64,000 bases of DNA. Origin: Ramlibacter alkalitolerans (GTDB lineage Bacteria; Pseudomonadota; Gammaproteobacteria; Burkholderiales; Burkholderiaceae_C). The translations under genes were made by a program, and so were the position numbers. The notes under the pieces are model-generated. The model searched no databases. It had not been told where the DNA came from and saw only the letters and a program-made list of their open reading frames with translations. Below, piece after piece: positions 56,479 through 64,000 of this stretch (position 1 is its first letter; each line of letters starts with the position of its first letter). Location of the stretch: the NCBI RefSeq assembly GCF_016722765.1, contig NZ_JAEQND010000002.1, positions 372,001-436,000 of the forward strand, written 5' to 3'.

Positions 56479-57399
56479 TCATTCTGTCATCGAAGGCGCA
56501 GCCGAGGTCGTTCCGTCATGGGAAGCCGGCGAAACGGTGACCGCCACCCGCAGCGTGTGGTGGGCGCCGCCGTGGATCACGCCGCGCATCGGCGAGACGT
56601 CCGAGTAGTCGCGGCCGATGGCGAGCGTCACGTAGTCCTCGCCCGCCGTGCGATCGTTGGTGGGGTCCAGGTCGAGCCACTCGCCGGCGCCTTCTTCGGC
56701 CGGCAGGTACACCGAGGCCCAGGCGTGCGAGGCATCGCTGCCCACCAGCCGCGGCTGCCCGGGTGGCGGCTCGGTGAGCAGGTAGCCGCTGACGTAGCGC
56801 GCCGGCAGCCCGAGGCTGCGCAGGCAGCCGAGCATGACGTGCGCCAGGTCCTGGCACACCCCCTTTCGCAGGGCGAGCGCCTGCAGCGCCGGCGTGTTGA
56901 CGTCGGTGGCGCTGGTGGCGTATTCGAAGTCCGCGTGGATGCGCTGCATCAGGTCGCGCGCGGCCGCCAGCAGGGGCCGGCCCGGCGGAAAACTGGCCTG
57001 CGCGTAGGCGGCGAAGGCAGCGTCGTGCGGCACGTAGGGCGAGGCCAGTGCGAACTCCGCGGCCGGGTCGTAGCGGCTTGCGCGGTGGTAGCGGATGCGC
57101 CCCGCCACCTCCTCCCACGGCTGCTTCGAACACGGTTCCGCGGGGGGCGAGGTGCGCACCAGGCTTTCCGCCCGCACGCGCAGGGCCTCGTGCGAGGACT
57201 GCAGGCTGAAGAAGGTGCAGGTGTTGCCGTAGACGTCGGTCCACTCGCTGCAGCGCGCGGGCGCCGGAGCGATGGCCAGGCGGTGGTCGAGGACGCGCTG
57301 CGTCGCGGTGGTGGCCGGTTTCAGGTGCGCCATGTGCTGCGCGGTGCGCACCGGGGGCACGTAGTCGTAGGCCGTCTCGTGCAGCACGTGCAACAGCAC
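56479..57399 (-). CDS. transglutaminase-like protease family protein
   Basis: A 306-residue protein with an N-terminal bacterial transglutaminase-like beta domain (LHVLHETAYDYVPPVRTAQH) and a C-terminal cysteine-protease-like domain. The triad is C182 (GVCQDLAHV), H225 (DASHAWASV) and D245 (LDLDPTND). It begins with GTG at 57399, 1 bp after the stop of the ATP-grasp/Alpha-E gene, and is therefore likely coupled to it. In related clusters this protein is thought to cleave or make amide/isopeptide bonds. No signal peptide is seen. Confidence 0.87.
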   Translation of the reverse strand: MLLHVLHETAYDYVPPVRTAQHMAHLKPATTATQRVLDHRLAIAPAPARCSEWTDVYGNTCTFFSLQSSHEALRVRAESLVRTSPPAEPCSKQPWEEVAGRIRYHRASRYDPAAEFALASPYVPHDAAFAAYAQASFPPGRPLLAAARDLMQRIHADFEYATSATDVNTPALQALALRKGVCQDLAHVMLGCLRSLGLPARYVSGYLLTEPPPGQPRLVGSDASHAWASVYLPAEEGAGEWLDLDPTNDRTAGEDYVTLAIGRDYSDVSPMRGVIHGGAHHTLRVAVTVSPASHDGTTSAAPSMTE

Positions 57400-57400
57400 T

Positions 57401-60025
57401 TCAGGCCCCCACCGAGAAGCGGGCATCGCCCGAGTGCGCGAAGTAGCGGGCGGTGAGGTCGTCCGACAGGCGATAGGAGGCGTCGACGCACAGCTGCAGC
57501 ACCTCGAGCAGCGCCGCGTAGCGGCCCTCCGCGTCGCGCTGGCACAGGGCCTCGAGCGTCCAGCCCTGGGGGTCGGGCACGCACATCGCGATGGCGGGGA
57601 TCGCGCCGGGGGCGGAGCCGGCCAGCCTGGCCAGGCGCCCGCGCAGCGTCTGCGCCACCCAGCCCAGCGAACGCGGGTTGTCGCGATCCAGCACCAGCAG
57701 GTCCAGCAGGGCTGGGACGTCGTGCCGCTGCTGGTATTGCGCATGGAAGGTGATGGTGCTGTCGAACAGCGCCACCACGGCCTCGAAGCCGCCTTCGTCG
57801 AACAGGGCGCCGGTGTCGAAGGCGGTGGCGAGCGCCTGCGCCAGGAAGCCGAGGCGCTCGAGGTGGCGGCCGGAGGAGAGCAGGCGCCAGCCGTCGTCGC
57901 GCGTCATGCGGTCGGTCTGCGCGCCCGTCATCGCCGCGGTATGGCCGGAGAGCACCTCCAGCACCCGCAGCGCCTCGACCGAGGAATATTCGCCTTCACT
58001 GGCCAGCGCCTCGCAGGCCAGGCGGAATTCCTGCTCGGCCCGCACGATCAGGTTCCACTGCTCCTTGGACAGGCGCTCGCGCACCGCCGAGGCCGCCGAG
58101 CGCACTGCGCACAGGTTGAAGCCGACGCTGGTGGCCTTGCGGCCTTCGGCGAGCGCCGCGATCAGGGAGCGCTCGAACACCCGCCGCGCCTGCGTGGCCG
58201 GCGGCACGGCGTTGAGCACGAGGCCGTTGGCGGCGGCGAGGTCGCTCAGCCAGGCCAGCAGCGGCTGCGAGTTCTGGTCCTCGCCGTTGAGGCTTTCGAT
58301 CGCCAGCCGCGCGAGCCGCGCCGTGTTCTCGGTGCGCTCGGTGTAGCGCCCGAGCCAGAACAGGTTCTCCGCCGCGCGGCTGGTCACGCTGCGGCTGCGG
58401 TGCGGCGTGTCGATGGCCGGATGCTCGTGGTGCAGCAGCGTGGTGGCATCGACCTCGCCTTCGGTGAGCACCCAGGTGTCGGCGCTGCTGCCGCCGCGCT
58501 GCATGGAGGCGACTTCGGCCCCGGCGCCGGCCAGCCGCGTGAGGCCGCCGGGCAGCACGCGCCAGCCCTGCGCGCCGTCGGACAGGGCGAACACGCGCAG
58601 CAGCAGCGAGCCGGGCACCATGTGGTCGCCCGAGCGCTCGCTCTTCCAGGTGGGCATCTGCGACAGGCGGATGTGCGTCTGCACCGTGTGCCGGTCCGGC
58701 TCGCGCAGGATGCGGCCGGCGCACGCGTCGAGTTCGCGCCGGGACAGGTTCTTCCCGAGCACGGAGCCCGCCGCCGCGCCGCCATACGTCTCCTTGATCA
58801 CGCACTGGGCAAGCTGCGGCAGGGCCTCGAGCATCGCGGCGCGCTCGCCGCACCACCAGCTCGGAAGCGAGGGCAACTGCAGCTCCTGCCCGAGCAGGCG
58901 CCGGCTCAGGGCCGGCAGGAATCCGAGCAGGGCCGGCGACTCCAGCAGGCCCGAGCCGGGGAAGTTGGCCACCAGCACGTGGCCGGCGCGGATCGCCTGC
59001 AGCAGCCCCGGCACGCCCAGGTGCGAGTCGGAGCGCAGCTCCAGCGGGTCGAGGAATTCGTCGTCGAGGCGCTTGAGCAGCCCGTGCACCGGCTCCAGGC
59101 CCTTGAGCGTCTTGAGGTACAGGCGCTCGTCGCGCACGGTGAGGTCGCTGCCTTCGACCAGCGTCAGGCCCAGGTAGCGCGCCAGGTAGGCGTGCTCGAA
59201 GTAGGTCTCGTTGTACGGTCCGGGCGTGAGCAGCACGATGCGCGGCTCGCCCGCGTCCCCGGCCGGGCTCATCGTGATGAGGCTTTCCAGCAGGGCGCGG
59301 TAGGTGGCGGCCAGGCGCTGCACCCGCAGGTCGCGGAAGGCCTCCGGGAACAGGCGCGAGATGATCAGCCGGTTTTCCAGCAGGTAGCCCAGGCCGGAGG
59401 GCGCCTGCGTGCGCTGCGTCAGCACCCACCAGGCACCGGCCGGATCGCGGGCCAGGTCGAAGGCGGCGATGTGCAGGCGCCGGCCGCCGGGGGGCCGCAC
59501 GCCGTGCATCGGGCGCAGGTAGCCTGGATGGCCGTGCACCAGGGCCGGCGGCAGCAGGTTGGATTTCAGCAGTTCCTGTGCGCCGTAGACGTCATCGAGC
59601 ACGGCTTCCAGCAGGCGCATGCGCTGCAGCACGCCGGCCTCGACCTGCTGCCATTGCGCGGCCGGCAGGATCAGCGGGAACAGGTCCAGTGACCAGGGCC
59701 GCTGGGGCCCGCCGGCATCGGCGTAGACGTTGTAGGTGATGCCGTTGTCGCGCACCTGCCGCTGCAGTTCGACGGTGCGCTGGTTCAGCTCGCCGAAGCC
59801 TTCGCGGCCCAGGTTCTCGAAGAAGCGGGCCCAGGGCCGCGTCGGCAGGGCGTGCGCGCCGACCACCGCACCCGCCGCGGCGGTGCCCTCCGCCAGCGGC
59901 GCGGAGATGCCGCCGCGCAGTTCGTCGTAGTGGCCGGGGGCGGCAGGCGGCGCCAGCGCCGCGGCGAGCGCGGCGGGCGTTTCCTCGGCCTGCATGCCGA
60001 ACAGCGAATCCTCGGTGGAGTCCAC
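57401..60025 (-). CDS. circularly permuted ATP-grasp protein fused to Alpha-E domain
   Basis: An 874-residue protein. The N-terminal half (about residues 25-510) is a circularly permuted type-2 ATP-grasp ligase, with VYADAGGPQRPWSLDLFPLIL, TPGPYNETYFEHAYLARYLG, VEGSDLTVRDERLYLKTL and VIKETYGGAAAGSVLGKNLS. The C-terminal half (about 560-870) is the all-helical Alpha-E domain (RAAENLFWLGRYTERTENTARLAR). Often these are two separate genes; here they are fused. Peptide-ligase activity is predicted from family knowledge, and the product is unknown. GTG at 60025 is the start; an ATG eight bases upstream is out of frame. Confidence 0.88.
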   Translation of the reverse strand: MDSTEDSLFGMQAEETPAALAAALAPPAAPGHYDELRGGISAPLAEGTAAAGAVVGAHALPTRPWARFFENLGREGFGELNQRTVELQRQVRDNGITYNVYADAGGPQRPWSLDLFPLILPAAQWQQVEAGVLQRMRLLEAVLDDVYGAQELLKSNLLPPALVHGHPGYLRPMHGVRPPGGRRLHIAAFDLARDPAGAWWVLTQRTQAPSGLGYLLENRLIISRLFPEAFRDLRVQRLAATYRALLESLITMSPAGDAGEPRIVLLTPGPYNETYFEHAYLARYLGLTLVEGSDLTVRDERLYLKTLKGLEPVHGLLKRLDDEFLDPLELRSDSHLGVPGLLQAIRAGHVLVANFPGSGLLESPALLGFLPALSRRLLGQELQLPSLPSWWCGERAAMLEALPQLAQCVIKETYGGAAAGSVLGKNLSRRELDACAGRILREPDRHTVQTHIRLSQMPTWKSERSGDHMVPGSLLLRVFALSDGAQGWRVLPGGLTRLAGAGAEVASMQRGGSSADTWVLTEGEVDATTLLHHEHPAIDTPHRSRSVTSRAAENLFWLGRYTERTENTARLARLAIESLNGEDQNSQPLLAWLSDLAAANGLVLNAVPPATQARRVFERSLIAALAEGRKATSVGFNLCAVRSAASAVRERLSKEQWNLIVRAEQEFRLACEALASEGEYSSVEALRVLEVLSGHTAAMTGAQTDRMTRDDGWRLLSSGRHLERLGFLAQALATAFDTGALFDEGGFEAVVALFDSTITFHAQYQQRHDVPALLDLLVLDRDNPRSLGWVAQTLRGRLARLAGSAPGAIPAIAMCVPDPQGWTLEALCQRDAEGRYAALLEVLQLCVDASYRLSDDLTARYFAHSGDARFSVGA

Positions 60026-60074
60026 GGTCCATTCTCCACCAGGAGCGGGGTGACTGCTCCGGCGCGGCGGCCAG

Positions 60075-60836
60075 CTAACCGACTTCGAGCACCAGGGCGG
60101 GATCGAAGCGGGCGTTCTCCGGCACGCCGTCGCGCACGTAGCCGCGCGGGTTGCACACCACGCGCGTCGCACCGACGCGGTAGTCGAAGCTGTCGTGCGT
60201 GTGGCCGTGGATCCAGAGGTCCACGCCGGGCAGCAGGTCCTCGGCGTCGGAGACGAAGCAGAGGTTGACCGGCGAGCCCGCAAAGCGCGGATGGATGCTG
60301 CGCATCGAGGGCGCGTGGTGGCTGATCACCACCGTGGGACCGGCATGGGGCTGCGCGAGCCGCTCGCGCAGCCACTGCGAATGGCGGGCGAACAGCGCGG
60401 CGCAGTCGTCGGCCTGCAGCAGCGCGTCGTCGCCTTCGCGCAGGCGGATGCGGGCGAAGTCGCGCATGAAGCTGGTGGCGGCCTGCACCGAGGCTTCGCG
60501 ATCGGGCAGGGTGGGCAGGCGGAACGCGGTCCACAAGGTCGTGCCCAGGATGCGCACGCCGTCGATCACCACTTCCTCGTCGTGCAGCAGCCGCACCGGC
60601 GTGCCCTGGCACAGGGCGCGCAGTTCGGCGATGGTGCCTTCCAGGCTGCCGCCGTAGAACTCGTGGTTGCCGGGCACGTACAGCGCCGGCTTGCCCAGGC
60701 CCGTGGCCCAGGCCAGCGCCTCGCGCGGGCGCGCGAGGTCGCCGGCCAGCACGATGAGGTCGGCGTCCGTCGCCGGCAGCGCCAGGCCGGCCCGGCTCAG
60801 GTGCAGGTCGGAGACGATTTGCAGTTTCAGCGCCAT
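60075..60836 (-). CDS. calcineurin-like metallophosphoesterase
   Basis: A 253-residue phosphoesterase. Metal motifs are D10-x-H12 (SDLHLS), GD at 32-33 (LAGDLA), GNHE at 56-59 (PGNHEFYGG), VVISHHAPS and the late IHGHTHDSFDY. These define the two-metal Ser/Thr-phosphatase-like fold. It begins 6 bp after the DUF2126 gene stop and precedes the ATP-grasp gene by 49 bp in the same orientation, so it lies inside the cluster. Substrate unknown. Confidence 0.88.
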   Translation of the reverse strand: MALKLQIVSDLHLSRAGLALPATDADLIVLAGDLARPREALAWATGLGKPALYVPGNHEFYGGSLEGTIAELRALCQGTPVRLLHDEEVVIDGVRILGTTLWTAFRLPTLPDREASVQAATSFMRDFARIRLREGDDALLQADDCAALFARHSQWLRERLAQPHAGPTVVISHHAPSMRSIHPRFAGSPVNLCFVSDAEDLLPGVDLWIHGHTHDSFDYRVGATRVVCNPRGYVRDGVPENARFDPALVLEVG

Positions 60837-60842
60837 GGTGAT

Positions 60843-63800
60843 TCAGGCCGGCGTGCGGCGCAGGTCCAGCGTGAAGGGGAATTCGCGGCTGCCGGCGACG
60901 TCCACCGTGGCCGGGGCGACCTGCAGGCCGGCGGGGGAATGTCCCATGCGGAAGAAGCGCGCCAGGCGCCGGCTTTCCGCCTCGTAGGCATTGACCGGGA
61001 AGGTCACGTAGTTGCGGCCGCCCGGGTGCGACACGTGGTACTGGCAGCCGGCGACGGAGCGCTGCATCCAGCTGTCGACCAGGTCGAAGGTGAGCGGCGC
61101 ATGCACGGCGATGGTGGGGTGCAGGGCCGAAGGCGCCTGCCAGGCGCGATAGCGCACGCCGGCGACGAATTCGCCGACCGTGCCGGTCGGCTGCAGCGGC
61201 AGCGGGCGGCCGTTCACCGTGACGACGTAGCGGCTCGGGTTGAGGCCGTTCACCTTGACCTCGATGCGCTCCAGCGACGAATCGACGTAGCGCACGGTGC
61301 CGCCGGCCGCGCCTTCCTCGCCCATCACGTGCCAGGGCTCCAGGGCGTTGCGCAGCGTGAGTTCCATGCCCAGCACCTGCAGGTCGCCGGCGACCGGGAA
61401 GCGGAACTCGAAATGCGGTGCGAACCAGTGCGCGTCGAAGGGGAAGCCGGCCTGCCGCATCTCGGTGAGCACGTCCTGCAGGTCCATCCAGATGAACGTC
61501 GGCAGCAGCCAGCGGTCGTGCAGCTCGGTGCCCCAGCGGGTGACCGGTGCGCGGTACGGCGCCTTCCAGAAACGCGCCACCAGCGCCCGCAGCAGCAGTT
61601 GCTGCACCACGCTCATGCGCGCGTGCGGCGGCATCTCGAAGGCGCGCAGTTCCAGCAGCCCCAGGCGGCCGGTGGCGGTGTCCGGCGAGTACATCTTGTC
61701 GATGCAGAACTCGCTGCGGTGCGTGTTGCCGGTGACGTCGATCAGGATGTTGCGCAGCGTCCGGTCCACCAGCCACGGCGGCATCGCGTCGCCATGCACC
61801 TGGCGGCTGCGCTCGATTTCCTTGAGCGCGATCTCCAGTTCGTACAGCTGGTCGTTGCGCGCTTCGTCGACGCGCGGCGCCTGGCTGGTCGGGCCGATGA
61901 ACAGGCCGCTGAACAGGTAGCTGAGGCTGGGGTGGTTGTGCCAGTACAGCAGCAGCGAAGCGAGCAGCTCCGGCTTGCGCAGGAAGGGCGAGTCGGCCGG
62001 CGTGGCGCCGCCCAGCACGAAGTGGTTGCCGCCGCCGGTGCCGGTGTGGCGGCCGTCGGTCATGAACTTCTCGGCCGAGAGCCGGCACTCGAAGGCGGCC
62101 TGGTACAGGAACTCGGTGTGCTGCACCAGCTCGCCCCAGTCGTGCGCCGGGTGGATGTTGACCTCGATCACGCCGGGGTCGGGCGTGACCTGCAGCACCT
62201 TCAGGCGCGCATCGCGCGGCGGCGGGTAGCCTTCCAGCACGATCTTCACCTGGAGTTCCGCCGCCGTCGCCTCGACGGCCGTGAGCAGCTCCAGGTAGTC
62301 CTCCAGCCGGGCCAGCGGCGGCATGAACACGTACAGCAGGCCGCTCTTGCCGCCGTGCTCGCGTTCCGCCTTCGGGCCGTTGGCGCGCTGCGGGTCGCGC
62401 ACCTCCACGCACAGGGCCGTGCGGGAGAGCCAGTGCGCGGATTCGAAGCGGGCCGGCTCGCGCGCGAGGTCTGCGGGGTGTCCGGCCTGCATGCGATGCG
62501 CGCCGGGCGGGCCGGGGCGCGTGCCGGCGTCGGCGTCCGCGCGCCCCAGGCCTTCCTGGAACAGGCGGGGCGCTTCGCCATGCGCGCTGGCGGGACCCTG
62601 CACCCATTGCCCGCGCACAGGGTCGTAGGCCGGCAGCGGCGGCGCCGGCGCCATCGGGTCCGCTTCCACCAGATAGGGGTAGTCGCCCTGGCTCACCCAG
62701 GGCAGGCTTTCGAGCGGCAGGCGATAGCCCATGGGCGAGTCGCCGGGGATGAGGTACAGCCGGTCGTCGCGCAGGAACCAGGGGCTGGTCTTCCAGCGTG
62801 CGCCGTCCGCGGCCGGGGCTTCGGGATCGGTGGGCGCGAGCGGCAGCACGTAGCCGACCACGGCATCGAGCTTCTGTTCGAACACGCGGCGCAGGCGCGT
62901 GCGTTCCAGCTCGTCGTCCAGCCGCGCGTCGAAGGGGTCCACGTTCACCGGCAGCTTGCGCTCGCGCCACAGGTAATAGAAGACGTCCTCGTAGCCGGCC
63001 TGCACGTGCTGGTCCGTGATCCCCAGGCGGGTGGCGAGGCGCTGCGTGAAGCGGCGCGCATCCTCGCCGGTGTAGCGCGCCGGCTGGCGTTCATCGGCGA
63101 ACAGTTCCGGGTCGTTCCAGCACGGCTGGCCGTCGGCGCGCCAGCAGATGGACAGCGCCCAGCGGGGCAACTGCTCGCCGGGGTACCACTTGCCCTGGCC
63201 GAAGTGCAGGAAGCCGCCTTGCCCGTACTCCGCGCGCAGCTTGTGCACCAGCGCGGTGGCGTAGCCGCGCTTGGTCGGGCCGAGCGCGTCGGTGTTCCAT
63301 TCGGCGGCGTCGCGGTCGCCCACCGCGACGAAGGTCGGCTCGCCGCCCATGGTCAGGCGCACGTCGCCGGATTCCAGTTCGCGATCGACCTGCTCGCCCA
63401 GGGCCAGCACCGCTCGCCACTGGTCCTCGGTGTAGGGCAGGGTGACGCGCGGCGATTCGTGGATGCGCGTGACCTGCATGTGGTGGCTGAAATCCACCTT
63501 GCATTCCTCGACCAGGCCCTCGATCGGGGCGGCGCCTGAAGGCTGCGGCGTGCAGGCGAGGGGGATGTGGCCTTCGCCGGCCAGCAGGCCGGAGGTGGGG
63601 TCGAGGCCCACCCAGCCTGCACCGGGAAGGTACACCTCGCACCAGGCATGGAGGTCGGTGAAGTCCACTTCGGTGCCACTGGGGCCGTCGAGCGCCTTCA
63701 CGTCGGGGGCGAGCTGGATCAGGTAACCGGAGACGAAGCGGGCGGCGAGGCCCAGCCGGCGCAGCAGCTGCACCAGCAGCCAGCCCGAATCGCGGCAGGA

Positions 63801-64000
63801 GCCGCTGGCGCGTTCCAGCGTTTCCTCCGGCGTCTGCACGCCCGGCTCCATGCGGATCAGGTACTTGACGTCGCGCTGCAGCTGCTGGTTCAGCGCCACC
63901 AGAAAGTCGATGGTGACGCGGGGCGTGCGATCGATCTTTTCCAGGTAGGCCTGCACCCGCGGCGTCAGGGGCTCGCAGGCGAGGTAGGGCACCAGTTCCT
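60843..64000 (-). CDS. transglutaminase-like / DUF2126 protein, N-terminus beyond window
   Basis: The 3' 3,158 bases of a large gene; the frame stays open to the window edge. The transglutaminase-like domain lies first: Cys in GSCRDSGWLLVQLLRRLGLAARFVSGYL (about fragment residue 66), His in TDLHAWCEVYLP (115) and Asp in GLDPTSG (131). A linker and the long DUF2126 region follow, with TMGGEPTFVAVGDRD, WYPGEQLPRWAL, GGNHFVLGGATPADSPFLRKPELLASLL and HPSLSYLFSGLF. The GTG near 63992 is internal to the family sequence. Probably the first gene of this cluster; its role is unproven. Confidence 0.87.
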   Translation of the reverse strand, partial: ELVPYLACEPLTPRVQAYLEKIDRTPRVTIDFLVALNQQLQRDVKYLIRMEPGVQTPEETLERASGSCRDSGWLLVQLLRRLGLAARFVSGYLIQLAPDVKALDGPSGTEVDFTDLHAWCEVYLPGAGWVGLDPTSGLLAGEGHIPLACTPQPSGAAPIEGLVEECKVDFSHHMQVTRIHESPRVTLPYTEDQWRAVLALGEQVDRELESGDVRLTMGGEPTFVAVGDRDAAEWNTDALGPTKRGYATALVHKLRAEYGQGGFLHFGQGKWYPGEQLPRWALSICWRADGQPCWNDPELFADERQPARYTGEDARRFTQRLATRLGITDQHVQAGYEDVFYYLWRERKLPVNVDPFDARLDDELERTRLRRVFEQKLDAVVGYVLPLAPTDPEAPAADGARWKTSPWFLRDDRLYLIPGDSPMGYRLPLESLPWVSQGDYPYLVEADPMAPAPPLPAYDPVRGQWVQGPASAHGEAPRLFQEGLGRADADAGTRPGPPGAHRMQAGHPADLAREPARFESAHWLSRTALCVEVRDPQRANGPKAEREHGGKSGLLYVFMPPLARLEDYLELLTAVEATAAELQVKIVLEGYPPPRDARLKVLQVTPDPGVIEVNIHPAHDWGELVQHTEFLYQAAFECRLSAEKFMTDGRHTGTGGGNHFVLGGATPADSPFLRKPELLASLLLYWHNHPSLSYLFSGLFIGPTSQAPRVDEARNDQLYELEIALKEIERSRQVHGDAMPPWLVDRTLRNILIDVTGNTHRSEFCIDKMYSPDTATGRLGLLELRAFEMPPHARMSVVQQLLLRALVARFWKAPYRAPVTRWGTELHDRWLLPTFIWMDLQDVLTEMRQAGFPFDAHWFAPHFEFRFPVAGDLQVLGMELTLRNALEPWHVMGEEGAAGGTVRYVDSSLERIEVKVNGLNPSRYVVTVNGRPLPLQPTGTVGEFVAGVRYRAWQAPSALHPTIAVHAPLTFDLVDSWMQRSVAGCQYHVSHPGGRNYVTFPVNAYEAESRRLARFFRMGHSPAGLQVAPATVDVAGSREFPFTLDLRRTPA

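Noticed and set aside
60023-60032. ATG at 60032 as start of the ATP-grasp gene
   Set aside because: It is out of frame with the ATP-grasp sequence; the in-frame GTG at 60025 fits the coding frame.

Overview
The window is a GC-rich chromosomal segment. Its gene content and order point to a betaproteobacterium of the order Burkholderiales, most probably Comamonadaceae (Ramlibacter/Variovorax-like). The indications are two Bug/TctC-type solute receptors, a NagG/NagH-like Rieske oxygenase, the tsaE-amiC / queG arrangement, an eno-ftsB-kdsA-pyrG block and Burkholderiales-style palindromic repeats. The genus is an inference; no rRNA or tRNA gene was seen. Most genes are housekeeping genes packed with short gaps or 1-4 nt stop/start overlaps.

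Layout. 1-945: 3' part of an IS1182-family transposase gene, cut by the window edge. 1.1-7.2 kb: orphan LolD-like ATPase, miaA, a single-domain response regulator, type I aroD, a lipoprotein hydrolase and mutL. 7.2-10.9 kb: dedA, a 220-bp MITE-like element, and an M14 deacylase next to the two oxygenase subunits of a salicylate/anthranilate-type Rieske hydroxylase. 10.9-16.1 kb: two tandem glycine-zipper lipoproteins, amiC-tsaE, divergent queG, a DUF4124 protein and an AEC transporter. 16.2-19.1 kb: xerD between two Bug receptors. 19.2-20.8 kb: a DUF4142 protein, a cupredoxin and an ECF sigma factor behind an ECF-type promoter. 21.1-25.5 kb: a formate/nitrite transporter, a PP2C-kinase fusion and a Kef-type antiporter. 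25.6-31.6 kb: a flavoprotein, a trypsin-like protease, an extended IF-1, a GlsB/YeaQ-like protein, a DUF455 ferritin-like protein, gamma carbonic anhydrase and Hsp33. 31.6-38.7 kb: NadR-like kinase, ftsB, eno, DUF1330, kdsA, pyrG, divergent coaBC and dut. 38.9-47.3 kb: a glycine-zipper lipoprotein, slyD, a YcfD-like oxygenase, WalJ-like hydrolase, bamC, dapA, a methyltransferase and an MFS transporter with a coupled 43-residue membrane protein. 47.5-54.4 kb: parE and parC separated by three genes. 55.0-64.0 kb: a tandem USP protein, a RidA-like protein, and the transglutaminase / permuted ATP-grasp-Alpha-E / phosphoesterase / transglutaminase-DUF2126 cluster, which runs off the right edge.

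The least explained material is of two kinds. First, several families of palindromic repeats occur, one of which enters genes and supplies codons: inside mutL, at both ends of the kinase-phosphatase gene, at the stop codon of the antiporter and at the C-terminus of the USP gene. Second, about ten genes have a -10-like hexamer only 6-9 nt before the start codon, which predicts leaderless or nearly leaderless mRNAs. The best candidate for a poorly understood biochemical system is the ATP-grasp/Alpha-E/transglutaminase cluster at the right end. It belongs to a class that has been predicted from genomics, but to my knowledge its product is not known.
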